DNA from: Chloroflexota bacterium
Lineage (GTDB): Bacteria > Chloroflexota > Anaerolineae > Aggregatilineales > Phototrophicaceae
Reading direction: 5' to 3'
DNA: 64,000 nucleotides
Assembly (NCBI GenBank): GCA_011523545.1
Contig: WTGN01000081.1
Span: 31,107 to 95,106 of the forward strand
Under the pieces are notes generated by a model. It made no database searches and was not told where the DNA came from. It saw only the letters and a program-made list of their open reading frames with translations. Positions 25,526 to 32,882 of this stretch are shown here, piece after piece. Made by a program: the position numbers and the translations under genes. The first letter of the stretch is position 1. Each line of letters begins with the position of its first letter.

Positions 25526-26371
25526 CTACAAACCCAAGCCATAAAAGTTGTTGCCCGTCCCGCCGAGGATTGCGTCTCGCTCTTCCGCTGACAGGTTGGC
25601 CAGGCATTTATTGGTCTCGTCCCAAACCTTGGCGTAGTCGCCGGCGAGCACGGCCACCGGCCAATCGCTGCCGAACATCAGGCGGTCAGCGCCAAACTGC
25701 TCCAAGGCGTAATCCACCAGCGGCTTGATATCTTCATAGGTCCAGTTTTCGAAGTCCGGCGTCACCGTGTTCAAGCCCGAGATCTTGGCATATACATTCG
25801 GGCTTTCGGCGGCGGCCGCCAATTGCGCGCGCCAGACTGCCCGATCGTCGTCGCCCTGCGGCGGCTTCGCCAGGTGGTCAATCACCATTTTCAGGTTGGG
25901 CACTTTCTCGGCCAGCGTCGGCACATGCTTAAGATGATTGGGGAAGACCGCCACGACATCGAAGGTCAGGCCGCGGTCGGCCAGGATTTGCAGGCCTTCA
26001 ATCACCTGCTTCTGGGTGACCCAGTCCGGGTTCGTCTCTTCATGGATGAGATGCCGCATGCCTTTGAAATAAGGATTCCGACCGTATTCATCAAGCTTCC
26101 TGGCGGCTTCGGCCGGGTCATGCAGCGGCGCCCAGCCGACGACGCCCGCGACCCAATCATTGGCTTCCGCGATCGCCAGCATCGAATCGGTATCGGCGTA
26201 AGAGTCCATCGCTTGCACGATCACGGTTTTGTCGACGCCTGTGGCCGCCAACTGCGGCGCCAATTCAGCCGCGTCAAAGTTGCGGTAGATGGGACCGTAG
26301 GCCGGCACCAGCCAGGGATAAGCGACTTCATCCAGATTCCAAAAATGCTGATGCGTATCAACCGTAACCAT
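25526..26371 (-). CDS. Amidohydrolase of the L-fuconolactonase/L-rhamnonolactonase type
   Basis: A 281-residue metal-dependent hydrolase of COG3618 type. It begins VTVDTHQHFWN (the D-x-H-x-H-F-W signature), has KGMRHLIHEE, the histidine-bearing KMVIDHLAKPP near 175 and FGSDWPVA near 240. Family members open sugar 1,4- or 1,5-lactones to aldonic acids, or act on related 2-pyrone or aromatic lactones. ATG 26371 follows TTGGAGGC; a TTG four codons earlier is less likely. It is divergent from the CoA-transferase operon across operator copy 2. Lactonase activity fits the nearby rhamnose mutarotase. Confidence 0.85.
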   Translation of the reverse strand: MVTVDTHQHFWNLDEVAYPWLVPAYGPIYRNFDAAELAPQLAATGVDKTVIVQAMDSYADTDSMLAIAEANDWVAGVVGWAPLHDPAEAARKLDEYGRNPYFKGMRHLIHEETNPDWVTQKQVIEGLQILADRGLTFDVVAVFPNHLKHVPTLAEKVPNLKMVIDHLAKPPQGDDDRAVWRAQLAAAAESPNVYAKISGLNTVTPDFENWTYEDIKPLVDYALEQFGADRLMFGSDWPVAVLAGDYAKVWDETNKCLANLSAEERDAILGGTGNNFYGLGL

Positions 26372-26411
26372 CTGCGCCTCCAAAGGCCGGAAAATGCATC
26401 CGCCCGATCAT

Positions 26412-26440
26412 TTGACAGAACTCATTTTGCTGACTATATT
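26412..26440 (+). promoter_or_regulatory. Sigma-70-like promoter for the CoA-transferase operon
   Basis: TTGACA (26412-26417), a 17-base spacer and TATATT (26435-26440). The predicted start near 26447-26449 falls inside the first inverted repeat of operator copy 2, which argues for repression. Confidence 0.65.
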
Positions 26441-26471
26441 TTACGGATAAAAAGTGTTTTTGCAAGCAAAA
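26439..26471 (-). promoter_or_regulatory. Double inverted-repeat operator, copy 2
   Basis: Read on the minus strand it is TTTTGCTTGCAAAA, 5 bases, TTTTATCCGTAAAA, then TATAGT: the same first repeat, spacing and -10-like hexamer as copy 1. It lies between the divergent lactonase and CoA-transferase genes. Confidence 0.72.
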
Positions 26472-26714
26472 CAGATTTGGCGAGTAGCGACAAAGGTAGA
26501 CATGCGCTTTGCTATCTCCCTCCCTAAGTCCGTCCTGCCCTCTGTATGGCAGTCATCCCATAAAGCGGGAGGGACTTTAAGCGCGATTGCCGGCTAGCGC
26601 TTTACGCCCCTTCCCTCGTTCTAGGCGTGTAGACACTGCACTTCGGGATGGGGCTGGCCAGGCGTCCGCGCGTCGAATCCTATAGACGCAGCCGTTCAGG
26701 AGACAAGAGAGACC

Positions 26715-27857
26715 ATGCGACCACTGGAAGGTTTACTGGTACTGGACTTCAGCATTTTTCTGTCGGGCCCTTCGGCGGCATTGCGCCTGGCCGATTTGGG
26801 CGCGCGCGTCATCAAGGTGGAGCGCCCGGACGGCGGCGATCTCTGCCGGCAGCTATACATCTCCGAGTTGGAGCTTGATGGCGAGAGTACGCTCTTTCAT
26901 TCGATCAATCGCAACAAAGAGAGCTTCGCCGCCAACTTGAAAGACGCGCTTGACCTTGAGCGGGTCAAGGACTTGATCAAGCAGGCGGATGTCATCATCC
27001 AGAATTTTCGTCCCGGCGTCATGACGCGGCTGGGCCTGGATTACGAAGCGGCGCGCGCCATCAACCCGGGCATTGTTTATGGCGAGATTACCGGATATGG
27101 CAACGACGGTCCCTGGGTTTACAAGCCGGGTCAAGACCTGCTGCTGCAATCGATCTCGGGTTTGGTCTGGCTCAATGGCGATGCAGACCGGCCGCCGACG
27201 CCTTTCGGTTTGGCGGTCGTCGATCTCTTCGCGGGCGCGCATTTGGTGCAAGGCATTCTGGCCTGCCTGGTGCGCCGCGGGGTCACCGGGGAAGGCGGCC
27301 AGGTGCAGGTCAGCTTGTTGGAGTCGATCCTGGATTTTCAATTTGAGGTGCTGACGACGCATCTCAACGATGGCGGCAAACTGCCCCAACGCAGCCGAAT
27401 CAACAACGCCCACGCCTACCTGGCCGCGCCTTATGGCATATATCAGACGGCCGATGGCTTTCTGGCGCTGGCGATGGGTTCGATACCGGTCCTGGGCGAT
27501 CTGCTGGATTGCCCGCCGCTGCTCGCCTATACCGAGCCCGCCACCTGGTTCACGCAGCGCGACGAGATCAAAGCGACGCTGGTCGAGCACCTCAAGACCG
27601 AGTCGACGCAGCATTGGCTGGATATCCTGGAGCCGCGCGATATCTGGTGCGCCGATGTTTTAACCTGGGACCGGCTGCTGCAGCATGAAGGCTTCGCGGT
27701 CATCGATATGATTCAGGAAGTTGCGCGCGATGAAAATGTCAAGCTGGACACCACCCGCTGCCCGATACGAATCGATGGCGAGTTACTGAAGAGCGGCAAG
27801 GGCGCGCCGCGCATCGGCGAAGATACCGGGCGCATCATGACCGAGTTTGCGCTGTGA
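26715..27857 (+). CDS. CaiB/BaiF-family (class III) CoA-transferase
   Basis: A 380-residue family III CoA-transferase moving CoA between carboxylic acids. Landmarks are the N-terminal LEGLLVLDFSIFLSGPSAALRLADLGA, ARVIKVERPDGGD, VIIQNFRPGVMTRLGLDY and the catalytic aspartate in KPGQDLLLQSISGLV (D ~142). GEGGQVQVSLLES follows. ATG 26715 has AGGAGACAAGAGAGACC upstream. It is followed by a MaoC-like gene and rhamnose mutarotase in one operon. Known members act on oxalate, crotonobetaine, mesaconate and others; this substrate cannot be assigned. Confidence 0.9.
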   Translation: MRPLEGLLVLDFSIFLSGPSAALRLADLGARVIKVERPDGGDLCRQLYISELELDGESTLFHSINRNKESFAANLKDALDLERVKDLIKQADVIIQNFRPGVMTRLGLDYEAARAINPGIVYGEITGYGNDGPWVYKPGQDLLLQSISGLVWLNGDADRPPTPFGLAVVDLFAGAHLVQGILACLVRRGVTGEGGQVQVSLLESILDFQFEVLTTHLNDGGKLPQRSRINNAHAYLAAPYGIYQTADGFLALAMGSIPVLGDLLDCPPLLAYTEPATWFTQRDEIKATLVEHLKTESTQHWLDILEPRDIWCADVLTWDRLLQHEGFAVIDMIQEVARDENVKLDTTRCPIRIDGELLKSGKGAPRIGEDTGRIMTEFAL

Positions 27858-27873
27858 AATTGAGGAGCACGCT

Positions 27874-28377
27874 ATGCCAGAAAATACACCGGTAGACATG
27901 CACAAGGACTTGCCGCTATTCAATACTGAGACCTGGATGTACGAGGATTTCGAGATCGGCGCCAAGATCAAATCGATCCGCCGCACCCTCTCCGAAGGCG
28001 AGTGCATGATCTTCAACGCCATCGTGCTCGATATGCACCCCTATGTGGCCGATGAGATCTTCGCCCGCGACGAAGGCATCTTCGACAAGCGGCTGGTGGC
28101 CGGCTCGATGGTATTCAGCATCGGCTTGGGTTTGATGGCGCACAACAACGTGCATACCTTCAGTTACGGCTATGACAAGCTGCGCTTCATCAAGCCGGTC
28201 TTCATCGGCGATACCATCTACACCGTGCGCACACAGTTGAGCAAAGAGCCGAAGTACGCCGAAATGGGATTGGTGAAGGTTAGCTACGAGGTCTACAAGA
28301 ACGAGGGCGTGCTCGCGCTGTACTGCGAACATTTGCAGACGGTGATGTACCGTCATCCGGAAAACTTCAACAAATGA
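27874..28377 (+). CDS. MaoC-fold (hot-dog) dehydratase-like protein, second copy
   Basis: A 167-residue hot-dog protein related to the one at 22726: it shares YEDFEIGAKIKSIRRTLSEGE, RLVAGSMVFSIGLGLM, TFSYGYDKLRFIKPVFIGDTI. The usual D-x4-H site is changed here (MHPYVADEIFAR), so catalysis may differ from copy 1, or the two may form a heteromer. ATG 27874 follows GAGGAGCACGCT. It is 16 bases after the CoA-transferase and 19 bases before the mutarotase, a tight operon. Confidence 0.85.
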   Translation: MPENTPVDMHKDLPLFNTETWMYEDFEIGAKIKSIRRTLSEGECMIFNAIVLDMHPYVADEIFARDEGIFDKRLVAGSMVFSIGLGLMAHNNVHTFSYGYDKLRFIKPVFIGDTIYTVRTQLSKEPKYAEMGLVKVSYEVYKNEGVLALYCEHLQTVMYRHPENFNK

Positions 28378-28396
28378 GCAAATCAGGAGAAACAAG

Positions 28397-28720
28397 ATGA
28401 AGCGTTTGGGACAAGTCATTGGTTTACGGCCGGAAGATGCCGCCGAGTATATCCGCCTGCACGCGGATGTCTGGCCGGGCGTGTTGAAGAAGATCGAGGA
28501 ATGCAACATCCGCAATTACTCCATTTACCGTTACGGCGATCTGCTATTCGCTTACATGGAATATCACGGGGACGATTTCGACGCCGATATGGCGGCTATG
28601 GCTGCTGACGAGACGACGCAGAAGTGGTGGGATCTCTGCATGCCGATGCAGAAGCCGGTCGATGACCGCGCTGAAGGCGAGTGGTGGAAGACTATTGAAG
28701 AGGTCTTCCATTGCGATTAG
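28397..28720 (+). CDS. rhaM: L-rhamnose mutarotase
   Basis: A 107-residue protein of the RhaM/YiiL family, which interconverts alpha and beta anomers of L-rhamnose. It is close to the 104-residue E. coli form. Key features are YIRLHADVWPGVL with the proposed catalytic histidine (~residue 22), NIRNYSIYRYGDLLFAYMEY and the C-terminal WWKTIEEVFH. AGGAGAAACAAG precedes the ATG. It ends an operon with CoA-transferase and MaoC-fold genes, an unusual pairing, and suggests that the locus handles L-rhamnose or a similar 6-deoxy sugar. Confidence 0.92.
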   Translation: MKRLGQVIGLRPEDAAEYIRLHADVWPGVLKKIEECNIRNYSIYRYGDLLFAYMEYHGDDFDADMAAMAADETTQKWWDLCMPMQKPVDDRAEGEWWKTIEEVFHCD

Positions 28721-28757
28721 GCGCCGACTGAATCCCAAACCTCTTGATGCGCAGACT

Positions 28758-28868
28758 GAAGGGGCGAGCCACCGGCTCGCCCGTACGCACAGCGCTATAT
28801 TTCCAACGCACAGCGCGACAATTCCAACGCACAGCGCTATATTTCCAACGCACAGCGCAATATTCCGC
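28758..28868. repeat. REP-like palindrome followed by a 21-bp tandem repeat (4 units)
   Basis: The palindrome (GGGGCGAGCC...GGCTCGCCC) ends at 28784. From 28785 the unit ACGCACAGCGC plus ten bases recurs at 28785, 28806, 28827 and 28848, exactly 21 bp apart. The unit resembles the GTACGCACAGC tail found after another REP copy near 20938. Confidence 0.8.
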
Positions 28869-28889
28869 GCGCAGCCCGAGATGCGGCCG

Positions 28890-29759
28890 CTAACCCTTGA
28901 CCGCGCCGAAGGTCAAGCCGCTGACCAGGTTGCGCTGCACCAGGATCACAAAGATGACGGCCGGCACCATCATGATCACGCTCATGGCCGCCATACCGCG
29001 CCAGTCCACGGTGAATTGCTCGGTGAAGGCGAACAAGCCGGGCGGAAAGGTCTTCGCCGCATTGTTGCGCGCCAAAACGCTGACGATCTGAAATTCGTTC
29101 CAGGCCGCCAGAAAGGCGAATATCGCCGCTGTCGCCAGGCCCGGCAATGACAGGGGCAGTTCAATGCGCCAGAAGGCGGACCAGTGGCCGCAGCCGTCGA
29201 TATAAGCGGACTCGGTCAGTTCTTTCGGGATCTGGCGGAAGAAGCCATCCATCAGCCAGGCGGTGAAGGGGATGTTGACCGCGACATAGACGAATGCCAG
29301 GCCAAGCACATTATTGGTCAAGCCGACGCGGTTGAAAAGCAGGAAGAGGGGCAAGCTCAGGGCGACGCCGGGCACCGCCCGCGACAGCATAATGCCCAAA
29401 AAGAACGTGGTATGAAAGCGGAAGCGAAAGCGCGCAAAAGCATAACCGGCCAGCGTGCCCAGGGAGACGGCGATGAAGGTGCTGATGCCGGAGGCCAGCA
29501 GCGAGTTCCGCAAATAAGATTCCACAGCGACGCGCTGCTGCACATCGGGATTCAGCCCGAACATATTGGCGTAGGCTTCGAGCGTCAAGCGCTTGGGAAT
29601 CCAGACGGGCGGGTAGGTATTGATCTCCACATTGGGACGAAAGGCGGTCATGATGATCCAGAAAGCCGGCAGGGCCAGCAGGAGCAAAACAGCCCAGGCG
29701 ACCGCATTCCAGATTATTTCGTTGCGCCAGCGGTTGGGGCCGACGCTGCGCGTATTCAT
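28890..29759 (-). CDS. Carbohydrate ABC transporter permease (MalG type)
   Basis: Inner-membrane permease, 289 residues, with six predicted helices: the first at ~16-36 (AVAWAVLLLLALPAFWIIMTAF), and the ATPase-contact EAA loop ELTESAYIDGCGHWSAFWRIELPLSLPG (contiguous in the ~190-215 region). The N-terminal periplasmic loop starts with NVEINTYPPVWIP, typical of sugar permeases. ATG 29759 follows GAGGATCCTGCA. With the MalF-type gene and the binding protein upstream it forms one importer. No ATPase gene is nearby, so a shared one elsewhere is likely. Confidence 0.9.
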   Translation of the reverse strand: MNTRSVGPNRWRNEIIWNAVAWAVLLLLALPAFWIIMTAFRPNVEINTYPPVWIPKRLTLEAYANMFGLNPDVQQRVAVESYLRNSLLASGISTFIAVSLGTLAGYAFARFRFRFHTTFFLGIMLSRAVPGVALSLPLFLLFNRVGLTNNVLGLAFVYVAVNIPFTAWLMDGFFRQIPKELTESAYIDGCGHWSAFWRIELPLSLPGLATAAIFAFLAAWNEFQIVSVLARNNAAKTFPPGLFAFTEQFTVDWRGMAAMSVIMMVPAVIFVILVQRNLVSGLTFGAVKG

Positions 29760-29796
29760 TGCAGGATCCTCAGCCTCGCCCTACTTACGCAAACTC

Positions 29797-29822
29797 GTAG
29801 GGGCGACTCGGTGAGTCGCCCG
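29797..29822. repeat. REP-like palindrome within the transporter operon
   Basis: GTAGGGGCGACTCGGTGAGT then CGCCCG, between the two permease genes; it may stabilise the upstream mRNA segment. Confidence 0.75.
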
Positions 29823-29850
29823 AAACATGCGCGGAAGCGCAATCGCGCGC

Positions 29851-30807
29851 TCATTGCACGATCCTCGCCTTGACCAACTGGCGGAAGAAATAGAGCGTAA
29901 ACAGCACTGACAGGAAGACCGTGATCCAGGACATGGCGCTGCCCAAGCCGAACTTGGTGTCTTCAATCGCCAGGCGCGTGATGTAGGTCCAGAGCATTTC
30001 AGTGCGCCGCGCCGGCCCGCCATCGGTCATGATGCGCACGATGTCAAAGGCGCGCGCGATATCCAGCGACATGATGGTCAGCGCAATGTAGGAGAAGGGC
30101 GCCAGCAGCGGGAAGGTGATAAAGCGGAATTTCTGCCAGCCCGACGCGCCGTCCACCTCCGCCGCTTCAAAGGTCTCGGAAGGCAGGGACAAGGTACCCG
30201 CCAGGAGGATGATGGTCATCACCGGGATGTTCATCCAGATCGAGGCGATGATGATGGTGATCATACCCAGCGGCACATCCACCAGCCAGGCGATCTGTCC
30301 CTGCTCCTGGATCAGGCCAACGCTGATGAGAAAATTGTTCACCAGCCCCAGATTGGCATTGAAAAACCAGCGAAACTGCATGCCGACAAGAATGGGCGCG
30401 AACATCATCGGCACCATCAGCAGCGTGCGCAAAACGCTCTGCCCCACTGTCACGCGCGCCAGCAGCTGCGACAGCGCCAGCGAAATCACATAGCTCAGAT
30501 TCACGGTCACCGCGAGGAAGATGATCGTATTCAGCAGCGAGCGCCAGAAGATCTCGTCGTTGAGCAGCTTCTGATAATTGCGCAGCGCTCTCGCCGTGGT
30601 GAAGTTCAGGCTGTTCGGCTTCAACAGTTCATAAGGCGTAAAGCTGACGTACAAGGAGTAGAGCAAAGGGAAGCCGACCACCAGGAGGATGAGGATGACG
30701 GCCGGCGAGATCATGGCGAAGGGGAAGAAGCCGGCTTCAATGCGGTTAACCGCCGCGAAGCGCGCCTGATTTTCCTTTTGCGCCGGGCTATTTGAATTGG
30801 CGGCCAT
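29851..30807 (-). CDS. Carbohydrate ABC transporter permease (MalF type)
   Basis: A 318-residue inner-membrane permease. The first helix is near residues 26-50 (FPFAMISPAVILILLVVGFPLL), followed by SLYVSFTPYELLKP and further helices. The EAA loop is FEAAEVDGASGWQKFRFITFPLL near 215. It pairs with the MalG-type gene downstream and the binding protein upstream. A minus-strand promoter lies at 30854-30882, so the permeases can be transcribed separately from the binding-protein gene. Confidence 0.9.
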   Translation of the reverse strand: MAANSNSPAQKENQARFAAVNRIEAGFFPFAMISPAVILILLVVGFPLLYSLYVSFTPYELLKPNSLNFTTARALRNYQKLLNDEIFWRSLLNTIIFLAVTVNLSYVISLALSQLLARVTVGQSVLRTLLMVPMMFAPILVGMQFRWFFNANLGLVNNFLISVGLIQEQGQIAWLVDVPLGMITIIIASIWMNIPVMTIILLAGTLSLPSETFEAAEVDGASGWQKFRFITFPLLAPFSYIALTIMSLDIARAFDIVRIMTDGGPARRTEMLWTYITRLAIEDTKFGLGSAMSWITVFLSVLFTLYFFRQLVKARIVQ

Positions 30808-30853
30808 GTCAGCAATTCACGATTTTAACTTGTTCCTGCAAGAATTAATCTCA

Positions 30854-30882
30854 ATTATAAGCAATATCAAGCAAGCAACAAA
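30854..30882 (-). promoter_or_regulatory. Predicted sigma-70-like promoter of the permease genes
   Basis: On the minus strand TTTGTT, a 17-base spacer and a perfect TATAAT (30854-30859), about 50 bases upstream of the MalF-type start. Confidence 0.5.
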
Positions 30883-30925
30883 AATGGCCGCCGTAAGCGC
30901 GCGTTGCCAACATGCCGGGAAAGTT

Positions 30926-30954
30926 GTAGGGGCGGCCCAGTGGCTCGCCCCTAC
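30926..30954. repeat. REP-like palindrome
   Basis: GTAGGGGCGGCCCAGTGGCT then CGCCCCTAC, between the binding-protein gene and the permease genes. Confidence 0.75.
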
Positions 30955-30991
30955 ACGTCCTCAATTTGCAGGTTCGATTTGTTGCGCGAAC

Positions 30992-32347
30992 CTAGTAATA
31001 GCCGGCGTCCGCCATCATCTCGCGGGTTTCGGCCGCGGCCGCATCCAAGCCGTCCTGCGCGCTGACATCACCGAGGATGATCGCTTGCAGATGGGGATAG
31101 AAGATGTTGGAGAAGGGGATCCACTCGGCGATCAGCGGCGGCGTCTTGAAGTCTTCGCCGACCTGGATACGCGCCAGCTCCAGCCGCTCGCGGTCCAGCG
31201 GATTCTCGGCATCGGAGGCATCAGCGATGATGCGATCCCAAACATCGCCGCGCGTCGGCAAGAAGCCCAGCAGCGCCTCTTCATAAGCCACGCGCTCGGA
31301 AGACAGGAACTTGATCAGCTGAACGCCAGCTTGCGGATTGGGCGCCGTCGCCGGGACGGAGAAGGCATGCGCGCCCGCCCAGCCCGAAGGCCGCACGGCG
31401 TCGCCGCCGACGGAGAGACCGGTGAAGCCGCGCGCCAGGCCGAAGTTGCCGGCTACCGCGCAGGAATCAGGATCCTGGAAGTAGGCGTACCAGCCGTACC
31501 ATTCCAGCTTGATGGCGACATCGTTGTTGCAGAAGTACTGGGCGACGCCGTCCCAAAGCAGCGAGGTCGTATCCGACGGGATGACGCCGTCGGCGTACCA
31601 GCCGGCCAGCAGCTCGGCCACGGCGACGCCGATGTCGTCATTGAAGGTCGGTTCATAGTTCTCATCGAATAGCGAGCCGCCGCTGGCGAAGTGCATCTCA
31701 TAGAAGCGGCCTGTCAGCGCCTCTTCCTTGCCCGCCAGGGTATAACCCAGGGTGCTGTGCCCATTATCGACGAAGAAGCGCGCTTGCCGGTCGATTTCTT
31801 CCAGGTTGGTGGGCACGGTCAATGCTTCGCCGGTCGCGTCCATATAGGCGGCGGCGATTGCTTCATCTTCGTAGAGGTCCTTGCGATAGTGGATCGGGCT
31901 GATATCAGCGTGGCGCGGAATCAGAAAAAGGTCGCCGCCGATGGTGGCCGCGTCGAGGATGGCGGGGCTGAAGGGCGCCAGTTCCTCTTCGCTGAAGTAA
32001 TCTTGCAGCGGCAGCAGGAAGGGCGTGTACTGCGCCACGAAGCTGGTGTGATCCCAAGCCACATCATAATCGGCCGCGCCGGTGGCGAAGTCGACCTTCA
32101 GCTTTTGGTCGATGGCGAATCCATCAAGCAAGGCGACGATCTCGACGGTGGCGCCGGTCGCCTCTTCAAAGATGGAAATGGCATCGTACATGACTTCGTA
32201 CTGCCCGCCGCCGATATTGGCCATTTTGATGGTGATGCCAGACAAGTCCATGTCCAGGCCGGCGTATTGCGCTTCGTCTTGCGCGCTGACGGCGAAAGCG
32301 CTGAGCAGCGCCAACATCAAGACTATCAGGAAAAGTTTGCGTATCAT
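30992..32347 (-). CDS. Sugar ABC transporter solute-binding protein
   Basis: A 451-residue extracellular receptor of solute-binding family 1. Signal peptide: MIRKLFLIVLMLALLSAFAVSA then QDEAQ, type I cleavage, no lipobox cysteine. The mature part shows ITIKMANIGGGQYEV, YDAISIFEEATGATVEIV, DYDVAWDHTSFVAQY and SVPATAPNPQAGVQLIKFL. I start at 32347 because AGGAGCAAGTC precedes that ATG and the longer frame destroys the signal sequence. It feeds the permeases at 28890-30807 and is driven from the promoter carrying operator copy 3, so it is probably in the same regulon. Confidence 0.9.
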   Translation of the reverse strand: MIRKLFLIVLMLALLSAFAVSAQDEAQYAGLDMDLSGITIKMANIGGGQYEVMYDAISIFEEATGATVEIVALLDGFAIDQKLKVDFATGAADYDVAWDHTSFVAQYTPFLLPLQDYFSEEELAPFSPAILDAATIGGDLFLIPRHADISPIHYRKDLYEDEAIAAAYMDATGEALTVPTNLEEIDRQARFFVDNGHSTLGYTLAGKEEALTGRFYEMHFASGGSLFDENYEPTFNDDIGVAVAELLAGWYADGVIPSDTTSLLWDGVAQYFCNNDVAIKLEWYGWYAYFQDPDSCAVAGNFGLARGFTGLSVGGDAVRPSGWAGAHAFSVPATAPNPQAGVQLIKFLSSERVAYEEALLGFLPTRGDVWDRIIADASDAENPLDRERLELARIQVGEDFKTPPLIAEWIPFSNIFYPHLQAIILGDVSAQDGLDAAAAETREMMADAGYY

Positions 32348-32486
32348 AATTGACTTGCTCCTGTCTTCTGTCCAATTGCAAGCTAACGATAGAATGCGCT
32401 TCAATTTGCCAAGGTCGCCTCACTCCTTTCCCAGCGCCATCCGGGCGGAATCCCGCTAAGCCAATCTCAGCAGTCAACTCGAAAAC

Positions 32487-32514
32487 AGTATAGCGAATTT
32501 TGCATATAAAACAA
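32487..32514 (-). promoter_or_regulatory. Predicted promoter of the sugar-binding protein gene
   Basis: On the minus strand TTGTTT, a 16-base spacer and TATACT. One operator inverted repeat (32498-32511) lies between the two hexamers. Confidence 0.5.
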
Positions 32515-32530
32515 GATTTCGCAAGTAAAA
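32498..32530 (-). promoter_or_regulatory. Double inverted-repeat operator, copy 3
   Basis: On the minus strand TTTTACTTGCGAAA, 5 bases, TTTTATATGCAAAA. Repeat starts are again 19 bp apart. It differs from copy 1 at 2 of 14 and 1 of 14 positions in the two repeats. Confidence 0.7.
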
Positions 32531-32882
32531 CGGTTCGCCAGCGCCGGCATCGCAGAAGGGTTTGAAGGCGCGAGTTAAGTCCAGTGTAAGCTTGTTTCCT
32601 CATCGGGTTGCTGCAGTAGCTGCAGGTAAAAAAATGGACATTGCAACTTTGCGAGCTGTAGGCAGGTATCGCTGAAGCGCCCGAAGGAACAAATTTCTGA
32701 TTCAGTTTTCTTTGCGCTCTCTGCGTTCATTGTAGGTTGTTCTGTAGCATGACTTATGTGCAGTTACTGCGATACGCAAGCGACTGCATGCGGCAAAGCG
32801 GACAGAAATTTGATACGATAGGCGCTGCGCATGGCATAGAACGCCGCATAAACAGGCGCGCAACCTTGGACGAACAGGCAAG

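Larger units (their letters stand above)
26372..26714. other. Divergent promoter/operator region
   Basis: 343 bases. It contains a consensus-like plus-strand promoter (26412-26440), operator copy 2 (26439-26471), a C-rich dispersed hairpin (~26518-26575, CCCTCC...GGAGGGAC) and no supported gene. Confidence 0.75.
32348..32882. other. Regulatory and otherwise empty intergenic region
   Basis: 535 bases between divergent genes. Operator copy 3 (32498-32530) and a -10-like TATACT (32487-32492, minus) serve the binding-protein gene. A weak REP remnant is near 32660. The rest shows no supported gene. Confidence 0.7.

Noticed and set aside
28785..28868. Possible CRISPR array
   Set aside because: Units are 21 bp head-to-tail with no unique spacers and no cas genes; it is a simple tandem repeat.
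30833..30844. Palindrome TTCCTGCAAGAA upstream of the MalF-type permease as a further operator copy
   Set aside because: Centre and arms differ from the TTTTGC-GCAAAA element and there is no second repeat 19 bp away.
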